Below, one piece after another: positions 11,810 through 22,865 of a stretch of 64,000 nucleotides of DNA. The stretch is from Cenococcum geophilum 1.58. Taxonomy: Eukaryota > Ascomycota > Dothideomycetes > Gloniales > Gloniaceae. Within the stretch, counting starts at the first letter, position 1. Each line of letters begins with the position of its first letter. Position numbers and translations under genes: made by a program. Location: assembly GCA_001692895.1 (NCBI GenBank), contig KV748183.1, forward strand, positions 682,001 to 746,000. Direction: 5' to 3'. The notes beneath the pieces are model-generated. The model made no database searches, was not told the origin of the DNA, and saw nothing but the letters and a program-made list of their open reading frames with translations.

Positions 11810-12418
11810 ATGGGTGGGTGTGGCTCGAAGGAAACACCCAGCGAATCTATGCGGTTGGAGCAACCTAGGGTTGCCACTGCCAGAGCTCCCACTTCACATC
11901 GGCCTCGCACCAGCCAAAACCGGCCCGTATCTAAACAGCATTCCCAAAGGCCTTCATCTAGTTCAACTCGGCCTTCCACTAATTCAAAGCGGCCTTCCTC
12001 TAGTTCGGTTCGGTCTTCCTCTAGTTCGGTCCGGCCCTCCTCCAGTTCGGCCCGGCCTTCATCCAGTACGAATCGGCTCTCGACTTCGAATCGGCTCTCG
12101 AGTTCTAAAAGAACTAGCTCCGGGCACGGGGGACGGCGCCCAAAGTCAAGCTATCCGCCGCAACCGACGATTTACGAGGATGACATACCGGAGGAAAACG
12201 ACATCACGGAAGGCATAATAGGACTCTGTACGTTGATAGACCAGCACGCGGAGAGTTTTTTCGGTGTGGATAACACTTCCTATGCTCGTCAAACCATTGG
12301 TAAAGCCCTTGTCAACCATATTATGGCTAGCAGCAGTAACGGTATAGCCCCGTTTCTATTTCCTAATTGGTCTCATCTAATCCTGGGTGTAAATATTAGT
12401 GAATATTATCTTAGATAA
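11810..12418 (+). CDS. Ser-rich protein with N-myristoylation motif, fungal conserved family, 3' end uncertain
   Basis: Starting at the ATG at 11810 the product begins MGGCGSKE, which fits an N-myristoylation signal (Gly2, Ser6) with a neighbouring Cys4 that could be palmitoylated, suggesting a membrane-attached protein. I prefer this start to one at 11729, which is a TTG in the same frame. Residues about 45-110 are Ser/Arg/Pro repeats of the RPSSSSVR type, encoded by a 24-bp DNA repeat. Then comes a more conserved block (EGIIGLCTLIDQHAESFF, about 135-152) that I associate with a widespread but uncharacterised fungal family with the same N-terminus. The frame stops at 12418, but a second frame at 12399-12647 looks like a continuation; a 42-bp intron ending at 12426 would join them but is short. 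The gene may be truncated or decaying; no function can be assigned. Confidence 0.5.
   Translation: MGGCGSKETPSESMRLEQPRVATARAPTSHRPRTSQNRPVSKQHSQRPSSSSTRPSTNSKRPSSSSVRSSSSSVRPSSSSARPSSSTNRLSTSNRLSSSKRTSSGHGGRRPKSSYPPQPTIYEDDIPEENDITEGIIGLCTLIDQHAESFFGVDNTSYARQTIGKALVNHIMASSSNGIAPFLFPNWSHLILGVNISEYYLR
11946..12090 (+). repeat. Ser-coding minisatellite, about 24 bp unit
   Basis: Direct repeats of a unit like CGGCCTTCCTCTAGTTCGGT, five to six diverged copies, coding RPSSSSVR-type octapeptides inside the Ser-rich gene. Confidence 0.75.
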
Positions 12419-12708
12419 TCTTTCAGAGAAGCTTCATCCTTACGCTAGAGCGGATAGTGGGCGTAGAGACAGTCTTAACCAGATTGGCGAAAGCGCCGAT
12501 AGGATTAAACGCTCGCAACGAAAACACCCATCTAATTGGAGTTTCGGACCATTTGAGCGGAATGTATGGTTTCCGAGTGTTTCCCAAGATGGAGTTGTAG
12601 CTAAGGATCCGAACACTAACGAATCCAGGTTAGTAGCCAAGGCATAACTTCTTAGAGGTTCTTACAATATTCTAAATGTACACAGGAAGCGTCAACCGGA
12701 ATGTGATG

Positions 12709-13053
12709 GAGGACCGCGCGAAAATAGATTTCCCCCTCTTTTTTGGAATTAGTGGTTTTCCCTCCAGAAGTCGCAACAGTCCTTGGTCAAACGACTGACA
12801 TTTGAAGCTTTAACTGATTAACCAAATACGTCGTAGATTAGACGAAGCTGACGACGATTTCTTAATGTATATATAGAGGCTCTAGAGCCACGTTCAATGC
12901 AGCAGAATTCCCATTCTTTGATCGTCCTGTTCGACACCTTTGGCGGGTCTTATAGGCAGTTGCTTAGGCGATAGAGCCCCTATAACTCTGGGGCCGTATG
13001 CGGATAGCTACTAGTCCCAAAAAGGAAGGGGAAATCTATTTTCGCGGGTCCCC
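12709..13053. mobile_element. MITE-like element, about 345 bp, inverted terminal repeats
   Basis: The left end GAGGACCGCGCGAAAATAG continues into ATTTCCCCCTCTTTTTT; the right end is its near-perfect reverse complement (GGAAATCTATTTTCGCGGG then TCCCC, 13029-13053). The inverted repeats are about 37 bp with two or three differences. There is no open frame. A target duplication is not clear, so the exact ends are uncertain. It lies just downstream of the Ser-rich gene's continuation. Confidence 0.7.
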
Positions 13054-14259
13054 ACATTGTCTTTGTGATAGCTCGCACAAATGCCTTCAAGGTGAAGCCT
13101 GTGGATTGCTATATTACGAAAATACTAAGCTAAGGAGAAGGAAAAGGGGGCCGCTAGGGCCGGTGTAAACAAATAAATAGAGCTAGCCGCTAAGGCGCTA
13201 GTAGTAGGCGAGCCCATAGTAGTGTGGCAGTATGCGGCATGTTGCGGCAGTAGGCAGAATATGGCAGAATATGGCAGGTGACGCGCCCCAGCACTATCAC
13301 TGTCTTAATTGGCGCTGCCAAAAGGACCAGTCTTTTTAGTACCAGTTAGCGGTCAATAGTTATGGGCCTAAAGTGACTTCGAGCGTATTTTGGGAATCAC
13401 CGGCGGCTATAAGACATAACAAGAGTTCGCATCCCCTTAACTAGCGGAGAAAAATTCAAATTTTACAACACGTTTTGTGTGCGATTTAAGCGAGATCTAA
13501 GAGGCTAAATCCGTCAGCGAGACTGAAGCGGGCCCAGAGCGGCCTTTAGCGGCAACTAGATCTAGAAAGGACTAGACCCAGTCAAATAACTAAAACGGCA
13601 GAATCCTAAAGAAAAACAATTTTTGACACAATGGAGAAATTTTTCAGGAATTACTAGCCGCTATCAAGCCACTAGCCCCTGGGGGGGGTGCGTGGACCAG
13701 AATTTAAGGCTATATATTGTCCTAATTGGCGCTAGTTAGCGGTCAACGGTGGGATACGCCGGACGATGGGTTCGCACCTTCACGTGGTGTCCGGCGCCTA
13801 CACCACCCTGGCGCATCCGGTTGAAAGCGCGTGTTGATCACGCTAATCAAAAATGCGTATATTCACACCCAAAAAAGATACCTGTGAATGCATAACGCAG
13901 CGGTTGTATAATATTAGCAGTAGCGGCAATGGATTTAGTGGGGCTACTTACGGCGCTCTAAAACTTCCAGCGGTCTTTCTCGTGTTGTTTGACTCGAACC
14001 GATTTAATAAAGTTTTTAATAAACTACTTTAGACTACTTTAGTTTTTAGCTATAGAATTAATTAATAGAAAAGTTAAAATTAAGAAAAGATGAGCTTATC
14101 TAAGTTTATCGGAGCACTAACATCTCAATCCACTGCTTTAATATTGCCTTCACCGCCGTGGAATAGCGTCGGAGACATAGTACTTCAATCGATATTCAGT
14201 ATTTAGTAAAGCTAATCAGTACCGAGTACTCATTAAAGCACTAGATAGGCGGCTCGGTC
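13054..14259. other. Non-coding repeat-rich spacer
   Basis: No gene is supported. There is a short GGCAG/GGCAGAATAT microrepeat near 13220-13275 and two copies of a sequence sharing TAATTGGCGCT and AGTTAGCGGTCAA at about 13303-13358 and 13723-13746. An 8-bp stem hairpin (CGCCGGAC/GTCCGGCG) occurs at 13757-13796. The latter part (13990-14100) is AT-rich. Confidence 0.5.
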
Positions 14260-16540
14260 TTAGCCATCTGGAAATGCACTGCTTGGCTCGCTGCATTTCA
14301 AGACTGAAATCGTCCTCCGCATTATGCTTCCCCGCCCCTCGCTTCCTCTTCCGATTAGGCGTGATGACACCCAACGGCTGCCTAGCACGGATCTCCGCTC
14401 GCTCAAATCCACAAAACTAAGACGCTGACTGTGCTCGTCCCATAGAATGTTCTGTGGTTCAGGATCTTTTTGCAGTACTTGTAGGTCGTGCGAAGCCTGT
14501 AAAGCCGTAGCCGATTTGTCTGCAAAGTACTCTTCATTCTCCCTAGTAAGAAAGTCGAAGAGTGGCCGCCCAGCCCAGCTGAGGAAGAGCATACTGACAT
14601 AAACCCCACCGTCGTAGTAGTATGGGAGCTTCAGCATGACGGATCCAATGCAGACGGGGACGAATTTCCCTTGGATAGGACGAACGTGATTGTAGATGCG
14701 CTGTTCATACTGGGGGTAGCCGAGATTGCGTTTCACCATCCCTTTCGCGACCAGAGTATATCTATGTGACGACAGTCTGACTTTGAAAAACGCTCCGCAG
14801 GCTCCTTTGATATATAGTGGCTTGCAGTCCGCATTACTCCTACGGTTTGTGGCAAGCTGTTACCGGATAAGGCGGGGAAATGTCCTTTGGTCGATATGCT
14901 TCCCTTTATAGTCCTAAAAGTTAGGGCAATGCTTATCTATCACACCACCATGGGCTAGCCCAAGTAGACACCGCTGCGTGCAGTACGGCCGCTCCTCGAT
15001 CCTTGGCCTGGATATTGGTTCCGCTAGCTTCTTACCACTAGCCGTGCCATTATTGGTTCTTCTGCTTGCTTTTTGTTCTTTTGCAGTAGCCGCTTGGTTC
15101 CCGGCCACACGTCGACTGCTGCCCTGACGCGGGGGTAGTGAGTCCGGAATGAAGTCGTCTCCCTCGCCATGTCTATCGTCATCGCCACTGACATCTTCTT
15201 TATGCTGCAGGTAGTCGCTTTGCCGCGAGACCGTAATACAATCGGCGAGCGCAGAAACCCTTTTTCGCGCTTAGACCTGTACGCGCTGTGGTGGACCTTG
15301 TTCTTCTTTCTCTCCGGAGTTGGTAAGATCTGCTGCAGAATATTAACACGCTCCACGGGCCAAATGGGTAACTTTTCTGCTTCGTCGTGCCACGACTGAC
15401 TAGGCTCCTCGGCCCTGGCTGCACGAACAACAAAGGCAAAACCCTCCAGAACCGCCGTCATGGACAGTCTGTTTTTATCGTCTTCTTAATAATCCAGCTT
15501 CGGTATCGAGAAATGGTAGTGGATAATCGAAGGGTCATCCGAAATATGCAGGAAAATGATAGCTTCTCCCATAAAGATGTACCCCATTGAACGCCTTTGC
15601 GGATCATGTCTGAGAAGAGCTGCGTGATTACTGCAGCTGCCAGCCATTTTGATTATATCTTCGACCAGTTGAATCTCCCAGTCCGACTACTACATTGTCC
15701 AAGGAGAACCTGTGCGGCGCCTTGTACTTAATTGATATAATTGTAGTCTTTTCACCGCTCAACTGCTCGTATATGCAGAACTGGTCTGCTAGTCTACCTT
15801 TCGTTCGACTCCTGCTCCTCGAAATGTCCTGCTTGGCTTTCCCTTGCCTTTGTCTGCTTTCTGCCCTTTGCCTTGCGCCGTCTCCATTATCTGGTTTGGC
15901 GTAGCGGGTCTGCTGATTGACATTTGCTTCATTTCCTCCTTAATTGGTGTCCCGCTCAGCTCTATATTCGTGTAGCTTTCGAACACCACCTTTCCCCAAA
16001 GCCCGAGCACTTCCCGCAGCTGCTCATCTTTATGTATTTCCTCAACCAAGCTCCGCACGTAGTTCTTAACCGTTTCGCGTGCGTAGTGTCGGAGCCCGAC
16101 CCCTGTACTAATTGGGTGGAGGTTTTTGCGAACGTAGTCAAGTTAGTGCTCAGACGGGAAGATCGGCTTCAAATGGAAATCTGGGTTGGTCAAGAATTGT
16201 TCCCAGACCTCTTCTTGTTCCAGTAAGACATTGTCCCACGGTACGATGCGCAGCGGGTGTTATCTGTTAGTAGGGTCGGTTGTGTTTCCCTAGGTCGTCG
16301 AGGCTTTGTCGGTAATAATTTCGATAACAAGAGTTTGTGGCAAGCTTCAAGATACTCGATGAATGTTTTCGGCTGGCTTCGGCTGCCCGCCGCAGGCGTT
16401 GCTCCTCCTTTGCCCGAGCTTCGGCCTGCTCGAGCCGTCAGCGGAGTTTTGCAAGTTCTTGTTCCATCCGGATACGACTCTGGTGATGTTTGTTGTTGTT
16501 GTTGAGTTCTTGCGCCCGTGCCGACGCGCTAGCGTCTATG
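14260..16540 (-). pseudogene. Dispersed fungal kinase-fold family gene ('EYLEACH' family), decayed
   Basis: Reverse-strand blocks occur in the order of a large multicopy fungal family: an N-terminal coiled coil (RIRMEQELAKLR, near 16470), FIEYLEACHKLL near 16350, LLEQEEVWEQFLTNPDF near 16200, LVEEIHKDEQLREVLGLWGK near 16050-15990, SQSWHDEAEKLPIWPVERVN near 15400-15340, the Cys/His motif RPYCTQRCLLGLAHGG near 14990-14945, and a C-terminal aminoglycoside/protein-kinase-like fold (YNHVRPIQGKFVPVCIGSVM, then LSWAG and NILWDEHSQRLSFVDL, 14695-14400). Intact members have an HGD catalytic motif; here that position reads LQKDPEP, so catalysis is unlikely. Blocks lie in different frames and are cut by stops, so the gene is broken. 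Cellular role of the family is not established to my knowledge. Confidence 0.8.
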
Positions 16541-16742
16541 GACTATTTACAAAACCGCCGCCAAGACCAAAACTTACAATCTCGGTTTCAGCTGATAGCC
16601 CATAAGCGACTTAATAAATCCACGACTCCTCGTCTATTATTCTTACCAATCAGGAACTCTGGTGGTATTGTTCGCTCAAACACCGTTTACTTTTCGGATA
16701 CCCTAACCTAAATAAGTATAAGCAATGCAAATCAGCGCAAGT

Positions 16743-16947
16743 CTCTCAGACCATAGAATTCACTTTTTGACCAAAAGGGTTAGCGATATCCGCTTGCGGA
16801 TATACGTATGTCCGCTAATTGATTCTATAGTAAACACCTTACCTCAGCAAGCTCAGACCGTAGAATCAATTAGCGGACTTACGTATATCCGCAAGCGGAT
16901 ATCGCTAACCTTTTTTGTCAAAAAGTTGATTCTATGGTCTGAGGGAC
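16743..16947. repeat. Hairpin: inverted partial copy of the Mutator-like element end
   Basis: Arms 16743-16829 and 16861-16947 are near-perfect reverse complements of about 87 bp (shared core TAGCGATATCCGCTTGCGGA) separated by 31 bp. The right arm is the left subterminal part of the element at 16839-18342; the left arm lies outside it and is an inverted fragment of the same sequence lacking the terminal 20-odd bases. Confidence 0.85.
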
Positions 16948-18342
16948 TTTCGCGAGGTTTATTAAGCGATGCGACTTATTTTGTATGTAGAGCAGTCACC
17001 TTCTTCAACGAAATTGATCTACACCCCCACAACAGCTATCATCTCAGAAATACCGTCAAATTGATCCGCAGAAGCAGCTCTATAATCGATCAGTATATCT
17101 ACTCCGTACGCCTCCACGATATCTAGTAGAAAGCGCCGCCGAATGGGCGATTCGCCTACTCAGGGTCTGCACGAAGCTCCGCACAAAGCTCCTGCGTACG
17201 GAGGCTCTGCACGAGCTCTGCACGAAGCTCTGCGCGAAGCTCTGCACGAAGCTCTGCACGAAGCTCTGCACGAAGCTCTGCACGAAGCTCTGCACGAAGC
17301 TCTGCACGAGGCTCTGCACGAAGCTCTGCACAAAGCTCTGCGTACGGAGGCTCTGCATGAAGCTCTGCACGAAGCTCTGCGTACGGAGGCTCTGCACGAA
17401 GCTTTACACGAAGCTTTACACGAAGCTCTGCACAAAGCTTTTATATAGAGCCTCCGTAGTAGAGCCGTCGTGCAGAGCCTCCGTATACAGAGCTTCGTGC
17501 AGAGCCTCCGTACGCAGAGCTTCGTGCAGAGCTTCGTGCAGAGCCTCCGTACGCAGAGCTTCGTGCAGAGCTTCGTGCAGAGCCTCCATATGCAGAGCTT
17601 CATGCAGAGCTTCGTGCAGAGCCTCCATATGCAGAGCTTCATGCAGAGCTTCGTGCAGAGCCTCCATATGCAGAGCCTCCGTCGCAGAGTTTCGTGCAGA
17701 GCTTCGTGCAGAGCTTCGTGCAGAGCTTCGTGCACAGCTTCGTGCAGAGCCTCCGTACGCAGAGCTTCGTGCAGAGCTTCGTGCAGAGCCTCCGTACGCA
17801 GAGCTTCGTGCAGAGCTTCATGCAGAGCTTCATGCAGAGCCTCCGTATGCAGAGCTTCGTGCAGAGCTTCGTGCAGAGCCTCCGTACGCAGAGCTTCGTG
17901 CAGAGCTTTTATACACGGAGCCTCTGTACGGCCTACCCAAACAATAACTACCTAAGGTTCTTTAGGGTAGCTATTGTAGATTTATATAGGTTTTATATAT
18001 ATTAGCTAGCGTTTAATAAAGTTATATATTGTCACAGAATTGCTAATAACGATTTTTTTTTTTTAACGAAAATAATCTTAAGACCTGAAAATACCTAAGT
18101 AATAAAAATAATATATTCTAAAAGCCTAGGTTCTGTTATATAATCGATCAACTTTAGGAAATAATATAAAATATTAGTGTTGAGTTATTCTAATATCCGC
18201 AATTTCCGCAACGCGGATATTGTTGAATTTACTAAGAACCTTTGCGAAACACGCTGGTGGTTTCGCACAAACGTAGTTAGTAAGCTTGCGGACCGATTGA
18301 AAATCCGCACCTACAGAATCGCGTCTGAGCTTGCTGAGGTAA
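16839..18342. mobile_element. Mutator-like non-autonomous element (1504 bp) with 9-bp target duplication
   Basis: The termini TTACCTCAGCAAGCTCAGAC (16839-16858) and its reverse complement GTCTGAGCTTGCTGAGGTAA (18323-18342) are exact inverted repeats, and GTAAACACC is duplicated at 16830-16838 and 18343-18351. A 9-bp duplication is the usual mark of Mutator-like elements. No transposase is encoded. The two outer parts (16839-17125 and 17930-18342) are shared with a second copy at 26189-26767, while the middle 0.77 kb is a 12-bp satellite found only here. Left part is only lightly mutated; the right part is more AT-rich. Confidence 0.88.
17155..17912. repeat. Head-to-head 12-bp satellite (large hairpin)
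   Basis: From 17165 to about 17440 the unit is GAAGCTCTGCAC in tandem; from about 17470 to 17912 the same unit runs in the opposite orientation (GTGCAGAGCTTC). A 15-bp variant unit containing CTCCGTACGCAGAG recurs every few repeats in both arms, giving a higher-order pattern. About 30 bp (17441-17470) separate the arms. All six frames stay open for long stretches only because the unit is a multiple of three; the predicted peptides are simple repeats such as EALH or CRAS and are not evidence of a gene. Confidence 0.93.
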
Positions 18343-18351
18343 GTAAACACC

Positions 18352-21221
18352 GGGGATCGGTCCTTAATAACCACCGACGAAGGTCCGCGCGCGGCGTCTG
18401 AGCTTTCTGCAGAATAGAAGCACCGGGCATACGTACCCGGCTCCCCGATTGGAATTCAGTTTTAGTGATGCAATGAAGGATCCATGGATGGACGATCGGC
18501 GGATGGAAAGAGTACCATGCTAACAGTTAGGTGTGTACGCATAGCGCCATCTGCATTCCCCTTTCCAAAGTCTGGATTGGTGTCACGTCAAAGATATGAG
18601 ACAACATCCGTGGGGACGAGACAAAAAGTCCGCAGTCTCCACTCATTGTCGACGTTTAGATAGCTGTTGTGAACTTATTGACATCTAGCCACGAGTCTCC
18701 TTATATCTAATAGGGACCTTTCGCAGGAATATAACTCAATATTGACACTATCTTAGCGTGCATAGCCACAGACTACTCCTGATTAAGAAGTCACCCCCCA
18801 GAATCGTCAACCGCAGGTTTGACTAAGCACGATATTTTAACGTCCTATCCCTTTTTTAACACGATGCTATATAAAGTTGTATTTCTTTTAATAACATTTT
18901 ACCTATAGGTTCTATTTAAAATATTTATATTATAGACATATAGACCTTGTTTATGCGAATCTAATGGTATAGAAATTATAAAAATTCGAACGTATAGTTA
19001 TTAAGATATAAAGAATTATAAGTTCTACTAGTCGCATTTTATTCATTCGTGATCAAAAGTTGTGCGTTATCTGTCCCTTTCTCCTACCAGCCTTCTAAGG
19101 CCGTAGACCTATCTCTGCTGTATGCATCGTCCATACAAACCCTATAGAATCTCTCATTTTGATGGGGGTGCATATTGCTGGGCGCCAAGCGTTGACTATT
19201 GGTTCTCGGCCATGCTCGGTCACCTTTCGCCCGGTCGACGTTGCATCGTTTCGAAATATACATCTCGCCGAGTGATCAATTGTCTCCTCAAGGAAATGGT
19301 CTTAGGAGGCCCATGAGGAACCGCAAGATTGGCCGTTACAATGTTTCCGTAGGTGATCTGTCATTTTATCCAAAGGAGTGAAGCACGGCGGTAAGTAGGC
19401 GACCAAAGCGTCTAAAGACGCCAAAAGACGCGGGAGACGAGATAAGAACCGAACTAGGCGCGGTAGCCGAACTAGCGCCTTTGGCAATCAAGTGCATTGA
19501 TGAACTTGTGTTGACTTAGCGCACTACCGTACCTCTATAAAACGTGCATGTGTTGTGTTCGTAACCGACCATATCGTTGAGTTGGATGGAACTGACAGCC
19601 CGCATTGGGAACAGCTTCATGCAAAGTATGAGAGGATGAAGGGTTTCTGAGGCGGGGAGAGTTCCGATTGGCCTTGAATTGTCTTCGTTGGTGTTGGGAA
19701 CGGCTCGCGCACCAAGCCACGATCGACGGCATCCAACGCAGGCCTAGTCCTATATTAAGGAACGAACTTTCTAACTTAGTACCAAAGCACTCATTTTATC
19801 GAATCTAAGTTACAACATCTCTAGGTGGCTTAACTTTGGGATGCCCCGAAGTCCCGGTGTGAAGAGGCAAGACAGCCTTGATCGAAGATTTCCATCAAAT
19901 AATAACGGTCAATAATAGTAACCTCCCAGAAAGAGTAATCCAAAATATGAAACGCCATCGAAGCCCTACGCAAGCCAAAAAAAATGTCGTCATTCACTTA
20001 CTGACGAGGTCAAGAAACCCCGTCATACCCTTGCAGCGTTCCCGTTAGTGGAACCATTTAACCAAATCCCTTGGGCTGGACTAAAGTGCTAGATTTCGAA
20101 GGTCATTGATGATTGCTTGATCAGGGATCCGGGGAAAGAAAATTTCGCGTTGAAGTTGTGATAACTCCAGGGACCGCCAGCCTCAGATCTTGGCAGTAGT
20201 TCATTGCAATTTACTCAAGTGATTGAGTAAGATTCTCAAGTTTTCCTTGTAAAATTCAGGGCTTCGGAAGTTATGGCACTAACAAACCACCACATTACCT
20301 TCTAGATTCGGTTTTCGCGAGGGAAATACATACGATGGCACTCGAAAGGCTAGATGAAGCATTACGCTATCGAGGTTAACGCCACATGCAAGGGATTCAT
20401 GGGGGTTCATGCCTGAGCTTTGTGTAACATCCGATGTGCAGGGATTTTGTGACAGATGGCCAAGCATCCAGCAAGAATGGAGGCATTAGCGACAGTGGTT
20501 GCTGTGGGTCAATCACTACCGGCCGCGTGAGGTTTCTTCCTCCTGTATACTTTATTTAGAGAATTTGAGACTGCTAGGCTAGAAAGGTGTAGTTTAGAAG
20601 GATCTTTCGTAGAATGTAAGAAAGCAGAATGAGCGTCGGACATAGAACCGAGACATCCGACGCAGGAGAAACCGCACAATCTACTTGCTAAGATATACAG
20701 ACCATGTTAGTTATGAAATTATCGAGTTCGTAGTAAGAGGGTGGAAATGGAGGCACACGGCAGATTCAAAACCGAATGTCGATAATAAATAGTTCTCTAT
20801 CCCAGGACTTCCTTGCTGCCATCTCAGCGCTCTAGAGTACAAGAACCATAGCTATTGTACAGACCTGTACAGAAGCAACATCCCGCTACAAGGCAAAATG
20901 CACTTTAATGGCGCGAACAAAATTCTATCCATTCTTGAAAGCTGGATATCGGAGTGGAGAACCTGAGCAATGGACCCCTTGAATGAAAATTTAACTGGAA
21001 CAAAACAGAAGTATTCTACGCCAAAGCAAGCCATGCCTTCGTCTTGGCTTTTACCTAGCGTCGTGTGGATTCGTCATTGGAAAGCTGAAGAAATAGCCAT
21101 CCCGTCATACACAAGCCTAGAACGTAAGATGGCCAGCGATATCCAATGGAGAATTCGAGTTTGTAAATGCGGCAAATATACAGAATAGACAGTTTGTGTG
21201 AACAAGGCTCTTGATACGGTT
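18352..21221. other. Intergenic DNA, no gene supported
   Basis: About 2.9 kb marking the passage from accessory to gene-rich DNA. Only short frames occur (19122-19316, 19535-19732, 20279-20467, 20970-21188) without recognisable family features or mutual splicing. An AT-rich stretch lies at 18840-19050. The last part is the 3' flank of the forkhead gene. Confidence 0.55.
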
Positions 21222-22865
21222 CTAGTACATGACTTCAGTCTCAGCAAAAGACGATGGTCCCATCCGCATTGACGTGTCCAGTTGGCAATCTCCGAGTGGC
21301 GAAGCAGGCGTCATTGGCTCGTCCCCGGAGTCGGAGCCACTACCGTAGAACAGTGCCTCATTCGTTGAATAGGGAAGAAGAAATGGCATATCGACGCATA
21401 TGGATCGCTGCGGGGAGCCCGGATAAGAATGCCGGGTGAGAAGATCAAGACTAGGCCCAAATGATGGCGGCAGTGCTTCGTGCTTGATAGAATTGCTAAA
21501 TTCCATTTCCGGGTAAAAAAAGTATGCTGGTGCAGGGTAGTTCATGGCCGGATCAGATGGTGCGAAATTGTCGTTGTCAAAAATGCCATGGTGCGGCGGT
21601 CCTGATCTCATGACGAATGACTCTGCCTTATGTATAGGTACACTGCGCGAGTCCCTAAGCCTCTCGGAGCGTCTCAAACGCGCAGCTTTTCTTGCAGCTT
21701 GACCACCCTTGGCACCTGAGGCCTGCCGTTGGGGTGCTGGGTTTTGTAGTTTGCAGCCTCGTTTGTTGGGTATTTTGCTCCGGTACCTCGTCGTCGACTT
21801 CACGCCTTCACGAATGGCACTCTCTGTAAGGCGCCACATAAAACCCTTTTTGGCTTCTTCTCCAGCAGGCTGGTCAACTTTTTCGAAAGCCTATCTGAGT
21901 TAGCAATATGTGAGTGAATGAACGTTGGAGCATCATACCCCGTTCATGGATAGATTATGGCGAATGCTGTTCTGCCACCCCTTGGTCTCTTTATCGGTTG
22001 CCTTGTCGGTGTTTCTTCGAAACCAATTGTAGATGTCCCGTAAAACCATAGTATGGCCAGGCGCCTCCATCAGGGCGCGGTATATGAGCTGAGCATAAGG
22101 CTGCTCTTTGTCGACATTGCTTTCCTCAAGAGCACATAATCCCTTGCAAGCCTCATTTGATAAAGAATGGAGATCTTGTACAGCTGTAGTATTTGTCACA
22201 CGGTTGTCCGGCTCATATTGAGATGTGGCGTACGTAGCGACGTCTATTGCTTCAGATTCAAGGTGTTGCTGACATTGCGGATTGTACTCGTCATCAAACT
22301 GCATAGCTTGGCGAGAATTGAGGTTGCTTGAGAGGTCTATCACGTCTTGAGGTCTCTGAGGTTCAAGAAGATATGCAGATGGTGGGTATGATTCCATGAT
22401 GTTGTCTATGGAGCTGACAAAGTCAAGGTCAGAATACGCGCGAGGACAGCTAGACTCGGTATCCACGGGCGAGTAGCCTAACTGATAACTGGAAATGTAC
22501 GGCAACCCGTGGGTGGCGTAGTTGAAAAGAGGGCTCGGTTCAGGTCTGTAGGGTTGAGAATTTTGAGAATTGGGATTTCCCTGCGGAAGGTGAGAATGAG
22601 GAATCTCACAACTCGGCGTCCACGGCAGCGCAGCTTCATCTACGGCCATAAGAGAAGGTTGATAGCGAGATTCGTTGGAATCTGCTGAGGCACCAGGTGT
22701 GGTCGCCATAAAGTGTGTTATAGTAGTTCTTGGAGAAGAGGAAGTGGGCATTGGAGCATAAAGTGGACGCCAGGGAGAAAAAGGATTCTTTGGAGCAGCT
22801 GAGGCGCCAAAGCCAGTAGAGTGGTCCCTGATACATGGCTGAAGGGGTGAGTCTGGCCGTGTCAT
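21222..22865 (-). CDS. Forkhead (winged-helix) transcription factor
   Basis: Two exons, complement of 21222-21890 and 21939-22865, separated by a 48-nt intron (donor GTATGA, branch GCTAAC, acceptor ATAG), giving about 531 residues. The forkhead domain spans about residues 254-345: it opens QPYAQLIYRALMEAPG, contains DIYNWFRRNT and the recognition-helix motif GWQNSIRHNLSMNG just before the intron, then AFEKV and GFMWRLTESA after it. The domain continuity across the intron proves the join. The N-terminal 250 residues are Pro/Ser/Tyr-rich and disordered; after the domain a basic stretch (residues about 345-395) could hold the nuclear signal. No FHA domain is seen, so it is not of the Fkh1/2 type. 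The start is the first ATG in frame (MTRPDSP); the frame is open a further 28 codons upstream. Target genes unknown. Confidence 0.9.

Noticed and set aside
13740-13830. Possible tRNA because of GGTTCGCACC
   Set aside because: No complete cloverleaf can be drawn; the segment is better explained as a simple hairpin at 13757-13796.
15169-16605. Forward-strand frames opposite the kinase-fold relic
   Set aside because: They are antisense shadows; the reverse strand carries the recognised blocks.
17080-18005. Long overlapping frames on both strands across the satellite
   Set aside because: They result from 12- and 15-bp units that are multiples of three; peptides are pure repeats without start context or homology.
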